Both the position numbers and the translations under genes were made by a program. From Paracoccus sp. MBLB3053 (lineage in GTDB: Bacteria > Pseudomonadota > Alphaproteobacteria > Rhodobacterales > Rhodobacteraceae), in NCBI RefSeq assembly GCF_031822435.1, contig NZ_JAVQLW010000001.1, positions 381,501 through 445,500 of the forward strand: a stretch of 64,000 nt of DNA, in the 5' to 3' direction. Of the stretch, positions 17,782 through 28,200 are shown piece after piece. The notes under the pieces were generated by a model that was not told the DNA's origin, did no database searches, and saw only the letters and a list, made by a program, of their open reading frames with translations. Each line of letters opens with the position of its first letter. The first letter of the stretch is position 1.

Positions 17782-18987
17782 CTGCGAATCGGTTATCTGG
17801 TCAATTTCTATCCGCGTCCTTCTCACAGTTTCATCCGGCGCGAAATACGGGCTCTCGAAGAACAGGGCCTGCATGTTCACCGCTTTGCCCATCAGGGTGA
17901 TGCGACAGTTCTCAGCGATCCCGCCGACCTGGAGGAGCACGAACTGACCGAACGCATCCTCGATATTGGCGGCAGAGGGTTGCTCGCGGGTCTTTCCGCC
18001 CATGCACTGCACAACCGACAGGGCTTGGCCGGGGCTCTTTCCCTCGCCAAGAAGCGTGCTGCTGGCGGTGAATCGAGCTTGCCGCGGCAGATCATCTATC
18101 TGGCTGAGGGGGCCAGGCTCGCGTCGCGGGCGAAGGAGCTTGGCCTGGATCATATCCACGCACATTTCGGCACGAATTCGGCGCGGGTTGCCTCCTATGC
18201 ACGGATGCTCGGGGGGCCAAGCTTCAGCTTTACCGTTCACGGCCCGGAAGAGTTCGACCGTCCCGAGGCATTGGACCTGAGTGGCAAGCTCGCGCTTGCG
18301 GAATTCTGCGTGACCGTCAGCAGCTTCGGCCGCTCGCAAATGCTTCGCTGGGCCCGCAGCGATGATATCGGCAAGGTCAAGGTGGTCCATTGCGGTCTGG
18401 ATCTGAATCATTGGAAAAGCCCACCAGCCTTGCCAGACGGGCCGCTTCATCTCGTCGCGGTCGGGCGCTTCGCCGAGCAGAAGGGCTTTGGCCTGCTCAT
18501 TCGCGCCTTTGCGCAGGCCTGGAAAGCTGATCCCAGCCTTCGTCTGTCGCTGGTCGGGGATGGTGAATTGCGCCGCGAGATCGAGACGATCATCTCCTCG
18601 GAACGCATGACGCAGGCTGTTCGACTTCTTGGCTGGCAGGATGAGGCAGGCGTACGCACGGCGATGGATGCCGCCCACGCTCTGGTCACGCCAAGCTTTG
18701 CCGAGGGTCTACCCGTCGTCATCATGGAGGCGATGGCGCGGGGGCGGCCTGTCATTTCGACCTATATCGCCGGCATCCCCGAACTCGTGCGCCCCGGCAG
18801 GGAAGGATGGCTCGTTCCCGCCGGGGATAGCGAGAGCCTGGCCGAAGCCATGCTCGCTGCCGCTGCAACCTCTCGTGAACGCATGGCGCAAATGGGTCAA
18901 TCCGCGCTGCAGCGCGTCGCCCAACGCCATGACATTGCACGCTCGGCCGAAATACTGAGCCAACTTTTCATCCGCGCCAAAGGCTGA
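17782..18987 (+). CDS. Glycosyltransferase family 4, apparent CTG start
   Basis: 401 residues if started at CTG 17782. The peptide from there, RIGYLVNFYPRPSHSFIRRE, is the expected N terminus of GT4 enzymes acting on exopolysaccharide. An in-frame TGA lies six codons upstream, and no ATG, GTG or TTG exists between it and the TTG at 17980, which would remove 66 residues of the Rossmann domain. AAGAGG sits eight bases before the CTG. The C-terminal domain has VAVGRFAEQKGFGLLIRAF and the EX7E region SFAEGLPVVIMEAMARG, then GIPELVRPGREGWLV. Its 3' end overlaps the convergent PPTase gene by 20 bp. Confidence 0.85.
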   Translation: MRIGYLVNFYPRPSHSFIRREIRALEEQGLHVHRFAHQGDATVLSDPADLEEHELTERILDIGGRGLLAGLSAHALHNRQGLAGALSLAKKRAAGGESSLPRQIIYLAEGARLASRAKELGLDHIHAHFGTNSARVASYARMLGGPSFSFTVHGPEEFDRPEALDLSGKLALAEFCVTVSSFGRSQMLRWARSDDIGKVKVVHCGLDLNHWKSPPALPDGPLHLVAVGRFAEQKGFGLLIRAFAQAWKADPSLRLSLVGDGELRREIETIISSERMTQAVRLLGWQDEAGVRTAMDAAHALVTPSFAEGLPVVIMEAMARGRPVISTYIAGIPELVRPGREGWLVPAGDSESLAEAMLAAAATSRERMAQMGQSALQRVAQRHDIARSAEILSQLFIRAKG

Positions 18988-19588
18988 TGGCAAGATAATG
19001 GCCCACCGCCTTCCCCCAGCGGGCAGAGATCAGCCGCCGGCCCAGGCAAGCACGGGCGCGGCTGCCAGAGATCGCCACGGGAACGTCGCTGAAATCCAGC
19101 ATCCTGCCGGTCAGCGGAAATTGCGCCTTGAAAAGCGCTTCCTTGATACAGAACGCGAGTAGCGCATCGTCGCGATCCATCCGGTAGGGTGCGACCGCGT
19201 CTGCCAGGCCGCCGAGTCTTCTGCCGTCAAGGGGCTCAAGGTCGATGCCGACCGAAGCTCCGCCAGGCGGGGCAGCGATCGCGATACAGAATCTACCGGC
19301 ATGGGACAGGCTGGCTCTCACCCCTTCGGGCAGATCCGGCATCCTGTCCGGCCGCGCGCGGATCGGAAGGTCGGCAGGCAGATTGTGCCCTGCCCCCCTT
19401 ATCGCTTCTCGAAGCACGGCCCTGCCGATCGCGAATTCTCGCCATCTCTTGGGAACTGCGCGCAGAACCACGCAGGCCTCGTCTGGCAGCAGAGCGGGCA
19501 CGGGCCCGTCAAGCGGTGCAACGGCACTGGCGTAACCCGCTGGGATCAATCGCTGCGCAAGGCGGCGCAGCGCCTCGGCATCGCTCAT
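18968..19588 (-). CDS. 4'-phosphopantetheinyl transferase (EntD/Sfp superfamily)
   Basis: 206 residues from ATG 19588, overlapping the NRPS stop as ATGA. It transfers phosphopantetheine from CoA to carrier-protein serines. The core pattern is intact: SVGIDLEPL with the metal-binding Asp and Glu, and about 40 residues later FCIKEALFKAQFP (the F-x-x-KE-x3-K motif). The N-terminal half (VVLRAVPKRWREFAIGRAVLREA) matches EntD-type enzymes. Being the last gene of the PKS - GT2 - NRPS operon, it is very likely the activator of the carrier domains there. A longer frame to 19948 is inside the NRPS gene and rejected. Confidence 0.93.
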   Translation of the reverse strand: MSDAEALRRLAQRLIPAGYASAVAPLDGPVPALLPDEACVVLRAVPKRWREFAIGRAVLREAIRGAGHNLPADLPIRARPDRMPDLPEGVRASLSHAGRFCIAIAAPPGGASVGIDLEPLDGRRLGGLADAVAPYRMDRDDALLAFCIKEALFKAQFPLTGRMLDFSDVPVAISGSRARACLGRRLISARWGKAVGHYLAISLWRG

Positions 19589-22500
19589 CGTCCACCGCGG
19601 AGCTGTGCCCGAAGCGCGCGACGGCGCGCCATGGCATCTCCTGCGGCGGCGACGGCGGGTTCTGGGACAGGCGCAACGGATGGCGATGCGGCACGCGACG
19701 ATGCCTCGGCCGCGGTGGGTGGCGCGACCGGCTTGTCGGCAGTCTCGCCAGTGGGTGCAAGGCTCACCACGTGGCGGAGAAAATCCGCCATCACTGGGAA
19801 GCGGAAGATGTCCGTGACACCCAGTCGCGGCAAGGCCAGCCGTTCGCGCATGGTGCGATGAAGCTGGATCGCCAAAAGCGAATGCCCCCCCAGCGCAAAG
19901 AAATTGTCGCGCGCGCCGATTTGGGGAACTCCCAGCACCTCGCACCAAAGCGCATGCACCGCCTGCTCCAGGTCCTCGGTCGGCGCAGCGACCGAGGCAG
20001 CCTTGGCGGCCTCGATGGCCGCCGGGGCTGCCACCACCGCCGGAAAGGCGGGTGCCGCGCCAGCGGGGCCCGGCAACGGCAACTGCTTGCGGTCGATCTT
20101 GCGGTTCGGCGTCAGCGGCATCCGTTCCAGGCGGATGATCCGACCCGGCACCATATGCGTCGGCAGAATTGCGATCAGGGCCTCACGCAACTTCTTCTCG
20201 CACAGATCCGGGCTGCCGGTAAGATAGGCGACCAGCCGCTTGTCGCCGGGAACGTCTTCCCGCACCAGGGCGACCACCTCGCGCACGCCGGGTTGCTGCC
20301 CCAGCGCCGCCTCGATCTCGCCAAGTTCGATGCGAAAACCGCGCAGCTTGATCTGGTGATCGGCGCGACCGATATAGTCCAGCCCACCATCGTCACGCCA
20401 TCGCACGAGGTCTCCCGTTCTGTACATCCGTGCACCCCAGGGCGAGGCGCGATCCATGGGCACGAAAGGATCGGGTCGGAAGGCATTTGCGGTCAGATCC
20501 TCCCGCTTCCAGTAGCCGCGCGTGACGCCATGCCCGCCGATCCACAACTCGCCCCGTGCGCCCGGCGCGACCGGCGCTCCATCACCGTCCAGAACATATA
20601 GCTGCGTATTGGCTATGGGCCGCCCCAAGGTCACCTCGGGCGCCTCGGTCACATCGGCAGTGGTCGACCAGATCGTCGTCTCGGTCGGGCCATACATGTT
20701 GAGCACGCGTGCATGGGTCATTTTCCGGATATCGGCGAGAAGTGCCGGCGGCAAAGCTTCGCCCCCCACCATCACGCATTTCAGCGCCGCCATGCTGGAG
20801 GCAACCTGCGGGTCGGACACCAGGATGCGTGCCATGCTCGGCGTGCATTGCAGGTGGGTGACCTTCCAGCGCCGGATCTGCGCCGCGATGGAAAAATCGC
20901 CGGGCTCGGGCTCATCCGCCTGCGGATTTACCTCGGTCTTGAGCTGCGCAAGAAGCGGGAAGAACCCCTGCACCTGATCCGGAGCGATGCCGTAATCGAT
21001 CAGGCAGGCCACCTCCCCCACCCCGATCGTCTTGAGCTGCTCGATGCGGTCAATCCCGTCCTGAAGCGAACCGAACAGGCCCGAATCCTCAAAATAGCGC
21101 AGGAAAGCGAATTCGAGGATGCCGTCCAGTTCTTCTTCCGACAGGGTGCCGAGATCGATCGCCATCGGGTTGCTCATCCCCGCAGGGCGGCGAAAGGCCG
21201 GGAAGTCCCAGGCGTATTGCTTGACCAATGCCGCAGCGCTGCGCAGGTAATTCTTCATCGGCTCGCGTGCGATTTCCCGCGCGGTCTCGCGATCCTCGGC
21301 GAGGCAGGTATGCAGCATTAGGGTCACCGTGAAATCCGCAGGCTCGTGTCCGGCTTCCCGCAATGCGGCATGATAATCCTTGATCCGCGCCGCGACCGTG
21401 TCGATGCTCTGGCCCAGAAGATGGGTCAGGACGTTCATGCCCAGTCGTCCTGCCTCGACCCATGTATCCGGGTTGCCGGCAACCGTCATCCACAGCGGCA
21501 ATTCCTTCTGGACCGGCCGGGGTTGGGTCACGACGCCAAAGCTGCCCCCGCCTGCGCGGGGAAACTCGACCACCTCGCCACGCCACAGGCGTCGCAGCTG
21601 ATCGATGCCGGCGATCATCGCAGACTTGTTGTTCGGAGGAGCGTTCTCGGGGCGCAGCACGAAATCATCGGGCTGCCAGCCCGAGGCGATGGCCAGCCCG
21701 GCACGGCCGCCCGTCAGGTTGTCAATGACCGCCCATTCCTCGGCCACGCGGGCGGGGTGATGCAGTGGCAAGACGCAACTGCCGGCGCGTACCGCGATAT
21801 TCTTCGTGACCGCCGCCACCGCCGCACCCGAAACCGACGGGTTCGGATAGGGTCCGCCAAAAGCGTGGAAATGGCGTTCAGGCGTCCATAGTGCAACGAA
21901 GCCATTCTGATCGGCAAAGCGGGCCCCATCCAGCAGCAATTGGTACTTGCGCGGCCCAGGCCCGTCGTCATTGCCCCAGTAGAACAGGCTGAACTCCATC
22001 CCGCCTTGCACTTCGCGGCGGGGCTCGACCGAAGCCTTGCCCGAAACGGCCAGCCGCGATTCCTCGCCGGCGACCACCAGCCGCAGTCCACGTGCCAGCG
22101 ACCAGAAGATCTCGAGCACGGAAATGTCGAAGGACAGGCTCGTGACCGCAAGCCAGGCATCACCCTGCTGATGCGGGATCACCGCATCCATGCCGGCGAA
22201 GAAGTTCGCGACATTGCGATGCTCAACCATGACTCCCTTCGGCCGTCCCGTCGACCCGGAGGTATAGATCAGGTAAGCGAGGTTCTGCGGTCCAACCGGC
22301 GTGACCGGAGCCGCGACAAGGCCCACGGGCACATCCCCCGGAATGGTCACGACTTGCGCGCGGCTTGCGGGCAGGCGATCCGCGATCTCGTCCTGCACCA
22401 GGACGACGGGCGCGCCGCTGTCTTCAACGTAAAGCGCGATCCGGTCCCCCGGATAGTCTGGGTCCAGGGGCACATAGGCCCCGCCCGCCTTCCAGATTGC

Positions 22501-24252
22501 CAGCGCCCCGATCACCAGTTCGGGCGAGCGCTTTGCGAATAGGCCGACGGGTTGATCGGGGACGACCCCCATCTGAACGAGCTTTGATGCAAGCGCGTCC
22601 GCCGCACGTTCGAGTTGTCCGCGGGTCAGGGTCCTGTCCTCGAAGGCAAGCGCGACGGCATCAGGGTCCGCCAAGGCCGCTTCCGAGATGAGTTCGTGAA
22701 TGCAGGCCAGGCGCACGTCAAGCCGGGTGTCGTTGCGTCTGACGAGCAGATCCTGCAGCTCTTCGGCATCCAGCAGGGAAATGTCGCGCAGTGGCGTCGC
22801 GCCGGGCAGTAACAGTCCGGCGTCCAGCGCCCGCGCAATGCGCTGCGCCTGAACTCCGCTTACACGAGCCGTGTCGTGAATCAGCGCCGCGCGCCCGTCA
22901 GTCAGCGCGATGGTCAGCGCGGCGCCGGGCATGCCCGACTGCTCACGCAGATTGATGGCCAGGTCCGGGGTCGCGGCGTCGCGCAATTCCGGAGCGCGAC
23001 GGATCAGATCGTCCAGAAAGAAGTCATGTGCAGAGATTTCGTCGAGCGCGGTTGAGATCTTCTGCGAAAGTTCCGACAGGCTGCTCTCGGCCGGGGCGTC
23101 GATGTCAAGCGGCTGCCAATCTGCAACAATCCGATCCGCAGGAAGCGAAGCCGGTCGCACGGCCAGATCGAACTGGGTCTGCCCCACCAGACGAGCCAGA
23201 AGCGCCGCGGCCAGCGCCACACGTTCCTCCGAATGGCCGGGCATCAACTCGATGGTCGCGATTTCGCCCGAGCTTTCGCCGGACAGAACGGCCGGACTCA
23301 TCGCCGCAAGGCGCTTGCGCCACCATTCATCATGTCGGGCGGCGCGCGCGGCCAGTTCGTCAAGACGCGCCAGATCATCGCCCGCGAGCGGCGGGATGAC
23401 GCCACCCAAGGGCGGCATTTCGCCGGCAAATGCCAGGATGACCGCGCCGTCGGCCGTCGAGACGGTCGCCGTCTTGCCATCAACCGCAAGCACCTTTCCC
23501 GCTGCAGCCGAGCCAGTGCCGAACCCTTCGAACGATGCCACGGACAGCAGCCGTCCATCGGCCAGACGCACCTTCGCCTCGTTCAGCGGGTTCCAATAGC
23601 CGCCATGGTCAAGCGCTCGAACCAGGGCCCCGATCTCGGCCGATGGGCGAGAAAAATCGATCACCCCTGCGCCAGGGGGACGCTTGTATTTTCCGACATA
23701 GCTGCGCTGCGACAGATCCTGTGGCTGGCGGGCCGGGCCTGTCCCTTCCAATTGCTCGACGACCTCGGGGAAACTTTCCGCCGCGCGGGCAAAGCAGCGC
23801 GCGTTAAGGGTCAGCGCCGTGTCGTCAGGGCGCAGATCGAAAAGCCTTTGCGCAAGGATGTCGCCTTCGTCCACGCCGCCTTCGATCATGTGCCAGGTGA
23901 CGCCATGTTGCGGTTCCTGCCCGATGATCCCCCAGACTGGCGCATTCAGACCGGCAAGCCTTGGCAAGGGCCCATCATGGAAGTTGATGGCCCCCAGCCG
24001 ACCGCGCGCCAGCATTTCCGGCTTGAGAAGCGAAAGGTTCGCCACGCTGAACAACCAGTCGGCCGTCGGCCCTTCCGCAGGCATCGGCTGGTCCTGGTCT
24101 TCAACGGCAAGGCCGGTTGATTGCGCCCAGGCAATCAGGTCGGGATTGCGCGTCACGATGGCGGATATGCTGTGACCCCGCTCAAGCAGCGTTTCTGCCG
24201 CATGACGCAGAAGAAGTTCGTTACCAACTAGAATCGCTGAAAAATGCGTCAT
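19585..24252 (-). CDS. NRPS: formyltransferase - vestigial C - A interrupted by luciferase-like monooxygenase - T
   Basis: 1555 residues. Formyltransferase about 1-310, with Fmt-like catalytic Asn90, His92 (AINFHDGPLP) and Asp128 (GVDEGD). Residues about 330-505 resemble the back half of a condensation domain but lack HHxxxDG. Adenylation begins near 515: A3 YTSGSTGRPKG 663-673, A4 FDISVLE about 708. A luciferase-like FMN monooxygenase is inserted at about 748-1095 (MEFSLFYWGND, TPERHFHAFGGPYPNPS), of the MupA/Atu3671 family. Adenylation resumes (SIAAQIRRWKVTHLQCTPS), with A5 NMYGPTETT 1185, A7 YRTGDLVRW 1277, A8 about 1295-1314, and A10 Lys in NRKIDRKQL. Carrier: LGGHSL, Ser1458. No thioesterase. 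Likely a formylating, oxidising loading module; its amino acid is unknown. Confidence 0.94.
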   Translation of the reverse strand: MTHFSAILVGNELLLRHAAETLLERGHSISAIVTRNPDLIAWAQSTGLAVEDQDQPMPAEGPTADWLFSVANLSLLKPEMLARGRLGAINFHDGPLPRLAGLNAPVWGIIGQEPQHGVTWHMIEGGVDEGDILAQRLFDLRPDDTALTLNARCFARAAESFPEVVEQLEGTGPARQPQDLSQRSYVGKYKRPPGAGVIDFSRPSAEIGALVRALDHGGYWNPLNEAKVRLADGRLLSVASFEGFGTGSAAAGKVLAVDGKTATVSTADGAVILAFAGEMPPLGGVIPPLAGDDLARLDELAARAARHDEWWRKRLAAMSPAVLSGESSGEIATIELMPGHSEERVALAAALLARLVGQTQFDLAVRPASLPADRIVADWQPLDIDAPAESSLSELSQKISTALDEISAHDFFLDDLIRRAPELRDAATPDLAINLREQSGMPGAALTIALTDGRAALIHDTARVSGVQAQRIARALDAGLLLPGATPLRDISLLDAEELQDLLVRRNDTRLDVRLACIHELISEAALADPDAVALAFEDRTLTRGQLERAADALASKLVQMGVVPDQPVGLFAKRSPELVIGALAIWKAGGAYVPLDPDYPGDRIALYVEDSGAPVVLVQDEIADRLPASRAQVVTIPGDVPVGLVAAPVTPVGPQNLAYLIYTSGSTGRPKGVMVEHRNVANFFAGMDAVIPHQQGDAWLAVTSLSFDISVLEIFWSLARGLRLVVAGEESRLAVSGKASVEPRREVQGGMEFSLFYWGNDDGPGPRKYQLLLDGARFADQNGFVALWTPERHFHAFGGPYPNPSVSGAAVAAVTKNIAVRAGSCVLPLHHPARVAEEWAVIDNLTGGRAGLAIASGWQPDDFVLRPENAPPNNKSAMIAGIDQLRRLWRGEVVEFPRAGGGSFGVVTQPRPVQKELPLWMTVAGNPDTWVEAGRLGMNVLTHLLGQSIDTVAARIKDYHAALREAGHEPADFTVTLMLHTCLAEDRETAREIAREPMKNYLRSAAALVKQYAWDFPAFRRPAGMSNPMAIDLGTLSEEELDGILEFAFLRYFEDSGLFGSLQDGIDRIEQLKTIGVGEVACLIDYGIAPDQVQGFFPLLAQLKTEVNPQADEPEPGDFSIAAQIRRWKVTHLQCTPSMARILVSDPQVASSMAALKCVMVGGEALPPALLADIRKMTHARVLNMYGPTETTIWSTTADVTEAPEVTLGRPIANTQLYVLDGDGAPVAPGARGELWIGGHGVTRGYWKREDLTANAFRPDPFVPMDRASPWGARMYRTGDLVRWRDDGGLDYIGRADHQIKLRGFRIELGEIEAALGQQPGVREVVALVREDVPGDKRLVAYLTGSPDLCEKKLREALIAILPTHMVPGRIIRLERMPLTPNRKIDRKQLPLPGPAGAAPAFPAVVAAPAAIEAAKAASVAAPTEDLEQAVHALWCEVLGVPQIGARDNFFALGGHSLLAIQLHRTMRERLALPRLGVTDIFRFPVMADFLRHVVSLAPTGETADKPVAPPTAAEASSRAASPSVAPVPEPAVAAAGDAMARRRALRAQLRGGR

Positions 24253-25241
24253 GGCCTACCCTTTTCAACATGAACCGGCATGGGCTGGCGCCGCAATGCA
24301 TGGCGCATCAGCCGCCCAATATGGCCTTCAGGAATTTCGGTCCGTCGCCGCTGGACAAGGCAGCGCAGCGACCATAGCCCCGTGCCCCCGATGAACGCGG
24401 CCGTCGCCCAGAGCGCACCCATCCTGCCATGGTGCTTCTCGAAGTAGCGGCGTCGTGAATCGTACCAATAGTCGGGCACGCGCTTCCAGGTTTTCATGCC
24501 CGTGCTGGCGGACCCGATATGCTCGACCTCGCTTTCCACGACATAATGCGTCTGCCAGCCCTTTGCGGCGGCACGTCGGCAGAGATCGGTTTCCTCGAAA
24601 TAGAGAAAGAAACCCTCGTCGAAGAGCCCGATCTGATCCAGCACATCCGTGCGGATCATCATCGAGGCGCCGGCCGACCAGTCCACAGGGCATGACTGGC
24701 CGGGCTGCGGAAGCGCCACGACCTTCTTGCGCAGAAGCCTGGTGATCGGGCCGGTCTTGCTTGCTGCCTCGAACTCGCCCCCGACGCTGGGGAAGCGAAA
24801 GGCGGTCTGGTGCGGCTCTCCGTCGGGCCCCCTCAGCCGCGAACAAGCGATACCCGCCTCGGGATGGGTGATCAGCCGAACAAGCAGCGCGCGAATAGCC
24901 CCTGGTTGCGGGATGGCATCCGAGTTCAGCAGATAGACAAAATCGGGCCTGCCTCCATCCGGTAAGCGTTGCCGGATGCCGTGATTGTTGCCGGCCCCGA
25001 ACCCCCCGTTCCAACCCGACTGGACCACCGCGACCCGACCCGAGGCCAGCCAACCCCGCGCCTCGGCCTCTGCCTGCAGGATGTCATATGAGCCGTCACC
25101 GGAATCGTTGTCGACGATCGTCACGCCGCCCGCGATACCCTCAAGCTCCCGCAAAGCCGCTTCGGCTGCGGCAAGACTGAGTGAGGCTGTACGCCAGTTT
25201 AGAACGATGACCTGCACCGATGGGTTCATCGCCTGGTCCAT
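24249..25241 (-). CDS. Glycosyltransferase family 2 (rhamnosyltransferase-like) inside the NRPS/PKS operon
   Basis: 330 residues. Motifs: VQVIVLNWRTASLSLAAAEA, VTIVDNDSGDGSYDIL, WNGGFGAGNNHGIRQRL and YLLNSDAIPQPGAI, which is the DxD-equivalent, followed by FFLYFEETDLCRRA. This set is typical of WcaA/RfbF-like enzymes adding rhamnose or related sugars, although the donor is a guess. A hydrophobic segment near residues 280-300 (ALWATAAFIGGTGLW) may tether it to the membrane. It starts 3 bp after the PKS stop, and its own stop overlaps the NRPS start (ATGA), so it is made together with the assembly-line proteins. Confidence 0.9.
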   Translation of the reverse strand: MDQAMNPSVQVIVLNWRTASLSLAAAEAALRELEGIAGGVTIVDNDSGDGSYDILQAEAEARGWLASGRVAVVQSGWNGGFGAGNNHGIRQRLPDGGRPDFVYLLNSDAIPQPGAIRALLVRLITHPEAGIACSRLRGPDGEPHQTAFRFPSVGGEFEAASKTGPITRLLRKKVVALPQPGQSCPVDWSAGASMMIRTDVLDQIGLFDEGFFLYFEETDLCRRAAAKGWQTHYVVESEVEHIGSASTGMKTWKRVPDYWYDSRRRYFEKHHGRMGALWATAAFIGGTGLWSLRCLVQRRRTEIPEGHIGRLMRHALRRQPMPVHVEKGRP

Positions 25242-25244
25242 TCC

Positions 25245-28200
25245 CTACTCCGCTGCTTTCGTCCGTGCTGGCGCATCGCCATCCGCATCGCGCAGGATGT
25301 CGCGCAGCAGGCTGGCCATGCGCCGGACGTTTGGTTCCAGCACCATCGAATCGTGATCTCCCGGAACCTCGATCACCTTCAGGTTCGGCATCCAGGGCGA
25401 CCAGCCGTTATCTTCCAGAAGATAGGTTCGCTGGGTGCTGACATAGCGACCACCCGAAACCTTCCATCGCGGATCGAGCGGCGGTCGGAACAGCGCGACG
25501 GGACCATCCCAATTCGACAGCTGCATCTGCGGCAGCCAGGAAAGGAAGGCCGCCTCGATCGCCAGGTCGTGAAAGCTGCCTTCATCCGCCTTCGCCCCGG
25601 CATCCAGCGCCTGCTGTTTGCGGCGACGGCTGATTTCATAGGCGATGCGGTTTTTGGCCCAGGTCTTGAAAAAGCTGAGCCCGTTCTCGCGGAATTCGCC
25701 CAGGCGGATCAGCAGCCGGTCGGCGCGGTTCAGGCTTTCCCGAAGCGGCAGGGGCGTGTCGAGCATCACCAGCATGGCGACCTCTTCGCCCGCTGCACGC
25801 AACTGACGCGCAATCTCATAGGCCGTTAGCCCGCCACCGGAAAAACCACCGATCAGGTATGGTCCATGCGGCTGAACCTCGCGAAGCTCGGCGATATAGT
25901 CGCGCGCCGCGTCCTCGAAGCTGCCATGTGGTTCGTCCTCACCCAGAAGGCCGCGCGCCTGCAAACCGTAGAAACGCCGATCCGCGCCCAGCCGCTGGGC
26001 CAATTGGCGCAGATTCATGACATTGCCGAACATGCCGGCCACCATGAAGAAGGGCGTGCCCTCGCCGCGCCCCCCCATGTCGACAAGGAAGCGGCGCTGC
26101 ACCCGCGCATTGCCCGGCAGCGGGTGGACATTGTCAGCAGCCAATTCGCGCGGGCCAGTCTGTTCCTCGATCAGCGCCGAAAGCTCGGCGATCGTCGGGG
26201 CTTCGAACAGGGTCGAGATAGGCATGTCCGCACCGAATGCCTTGCGAACCTGCGCGAACATGCGCACGGCGATCAGAGAATGCCCGCCGAGGTCGAAGAA
26301 ACTGTCGGCTGCGCCGACCTGCGCGATGCCTAGAAGATCCGACCAGATTGCCGCCAGCTCGGCCTGAACACCGGGCGCCGGTTCGACGAAATCGCTGTCG
26401 AGATCGGGCCTTTCGAAACCGCCCTCGGCCGGGGCCGAAGCTTCGGTCACACCGGCCTCAGCGATCAGCGCCGTGAGATCCAGCGAAGAGACATAAACTT
26501 GCGAAAGCCCGGTCGAAATCGCGCGCGACAGCATGACCGGACCAATGGCCGCGGGAATCCCCTGGCTGATATTGTGATGCAGCCTGCGTTCTGCGGGAGA
26601 GAGGCTGCGCGCAGGTTGTCGGTGGGACTGGGGTGCGGCCGAGATTGGCGCGGACATCTTGCGCAGTGCAAAGCCCCGAATTTCGATGCAAACCGTGCCG
26701 TCCAGACCGGCAAGAGTGATGTCGAACTGTGCCATGCCCTGAGCATCACTGTTCTCACCCGCGTTGCGGATACGACTTATGACCCGCGAGGGAAGCCGCC
26801 CCAGGATTTCGATCGAACGGTATCCCATCGGCACCCAGAGATGATCCGGCGTCCAGCCCTTGATCAGCGGCATGGCCCAGCCGGTCGCGATGTCCAGAAG
26901 CGCGGGATGGACGAGCCAGCCCTGATCCGGTTCGCCAACAAATTCGGGCGCCAAGGCGAGTTCGGCCACGCCCTCGTCCTGGGCGATCCGGAAACGGCGA
27001 AGAACCTGCCAGCGCGGACCGAAATCCATCTGCCTGTCCTGCGCCGAAGGAAGCGCGGCGCCCTCGCCATCCTGATCCCAGGGACCCTCGGCCGTCAGTC
27101 GAGAGGGCGCGCCGCGATCGAGCGCGGCGATATGGGCAATCACGTTGGGTTCGCCTTGCGGATCGTCGAGGATCGTGATCCGGAAGTCGTCTCCCGCGGG
27201 TTCGACCCGCGTGGTCACAAGCGCCGTGTCGCTGACCAGCAGGGGTCTTTGGAACTCAAGGTCGCGGATCGCGATCGGCAATTTCAAGCCGGATTCAAGA
27301 GCCGCCTCGGCGATCAGTTCGATCCAGCCGGTTCCCGGCATCAATGCCTGACCCGTAACCGTGCGGTGCCCGCCGATGATCCATTGGCTCAACGACATCG
27401 CAGTGCGGAATTCCCTGCCTCCGGGCAGCGGCATGGCCTGATCCAGCAACGGCCGATCGACCGGCGCACCGGCGACCGCAGCATTCTGCAGGCCGAGCGC
27501 TCGCGCTGCCATGCCTGTATCCGCCCAGACGCCCCAGTTGACCGCGACCACCCGTCCAAGCGCGGCAGGCGCAGCGCGTGCGACCGCATTCAGATACTCG
27601 TTCGCCGCGACGTAATCGGCCTGCCCCGCAGGCGCGATCATCGTCGAGGTCGATGCAAATAGCACGGTCAGCTTGACTGGCTGAGAGGCCAGCGCTTCGA
27701 TCAGGGCACGCGTTCCCAAAAGCTTGGGCGCCAGGACATCCCAGCTGTCATCGTCGCTTTTCGCGGCGATCAGGCTGTCGCGTACCGTGCCTGCGGCATG
27801 CAGGACAACATCCAGCCCGCCAAACCTGGCGCGTGTTTCGGCAATCGCCTTGGTCATGTCCTCGGGGCTGGTGACATCGGCACTTAGTGCGATGACCTCG
27901 GCGCCCTCCGATTCGAGCTGGCGGATCGCGGCGAGCACCGGCCCTGCTTCGGCATTGCCCCGCGTCGTCAGGGCAAGTTTCGCCGCTCCGCGCCGCGCCA
28001 GTTCGCGCGCGATGCTCTGGCCGATCCCTCCCAAACCACCCGTAATCAGGCAGACCGCACCTTCAGGAATCCCAGCAAGGCCGTCATCTGCCAGGGGCAC
28101 CCGCTCAAGCGCTTGCTCGAACCGGCGCCCATCGCGCCATGCAGCCAGCGAGGCCCCCGACGGAGCAATCGCCTCCTCCAGAAGCATCGCTGCCGCCGCT

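Noticed and set aside
17722..18678. 318-codon minus-strand frame over the GT4 gene
   Set aside because: Antisense to a gene with clear GT4 motifs through its whole length, including the region before position 17980.
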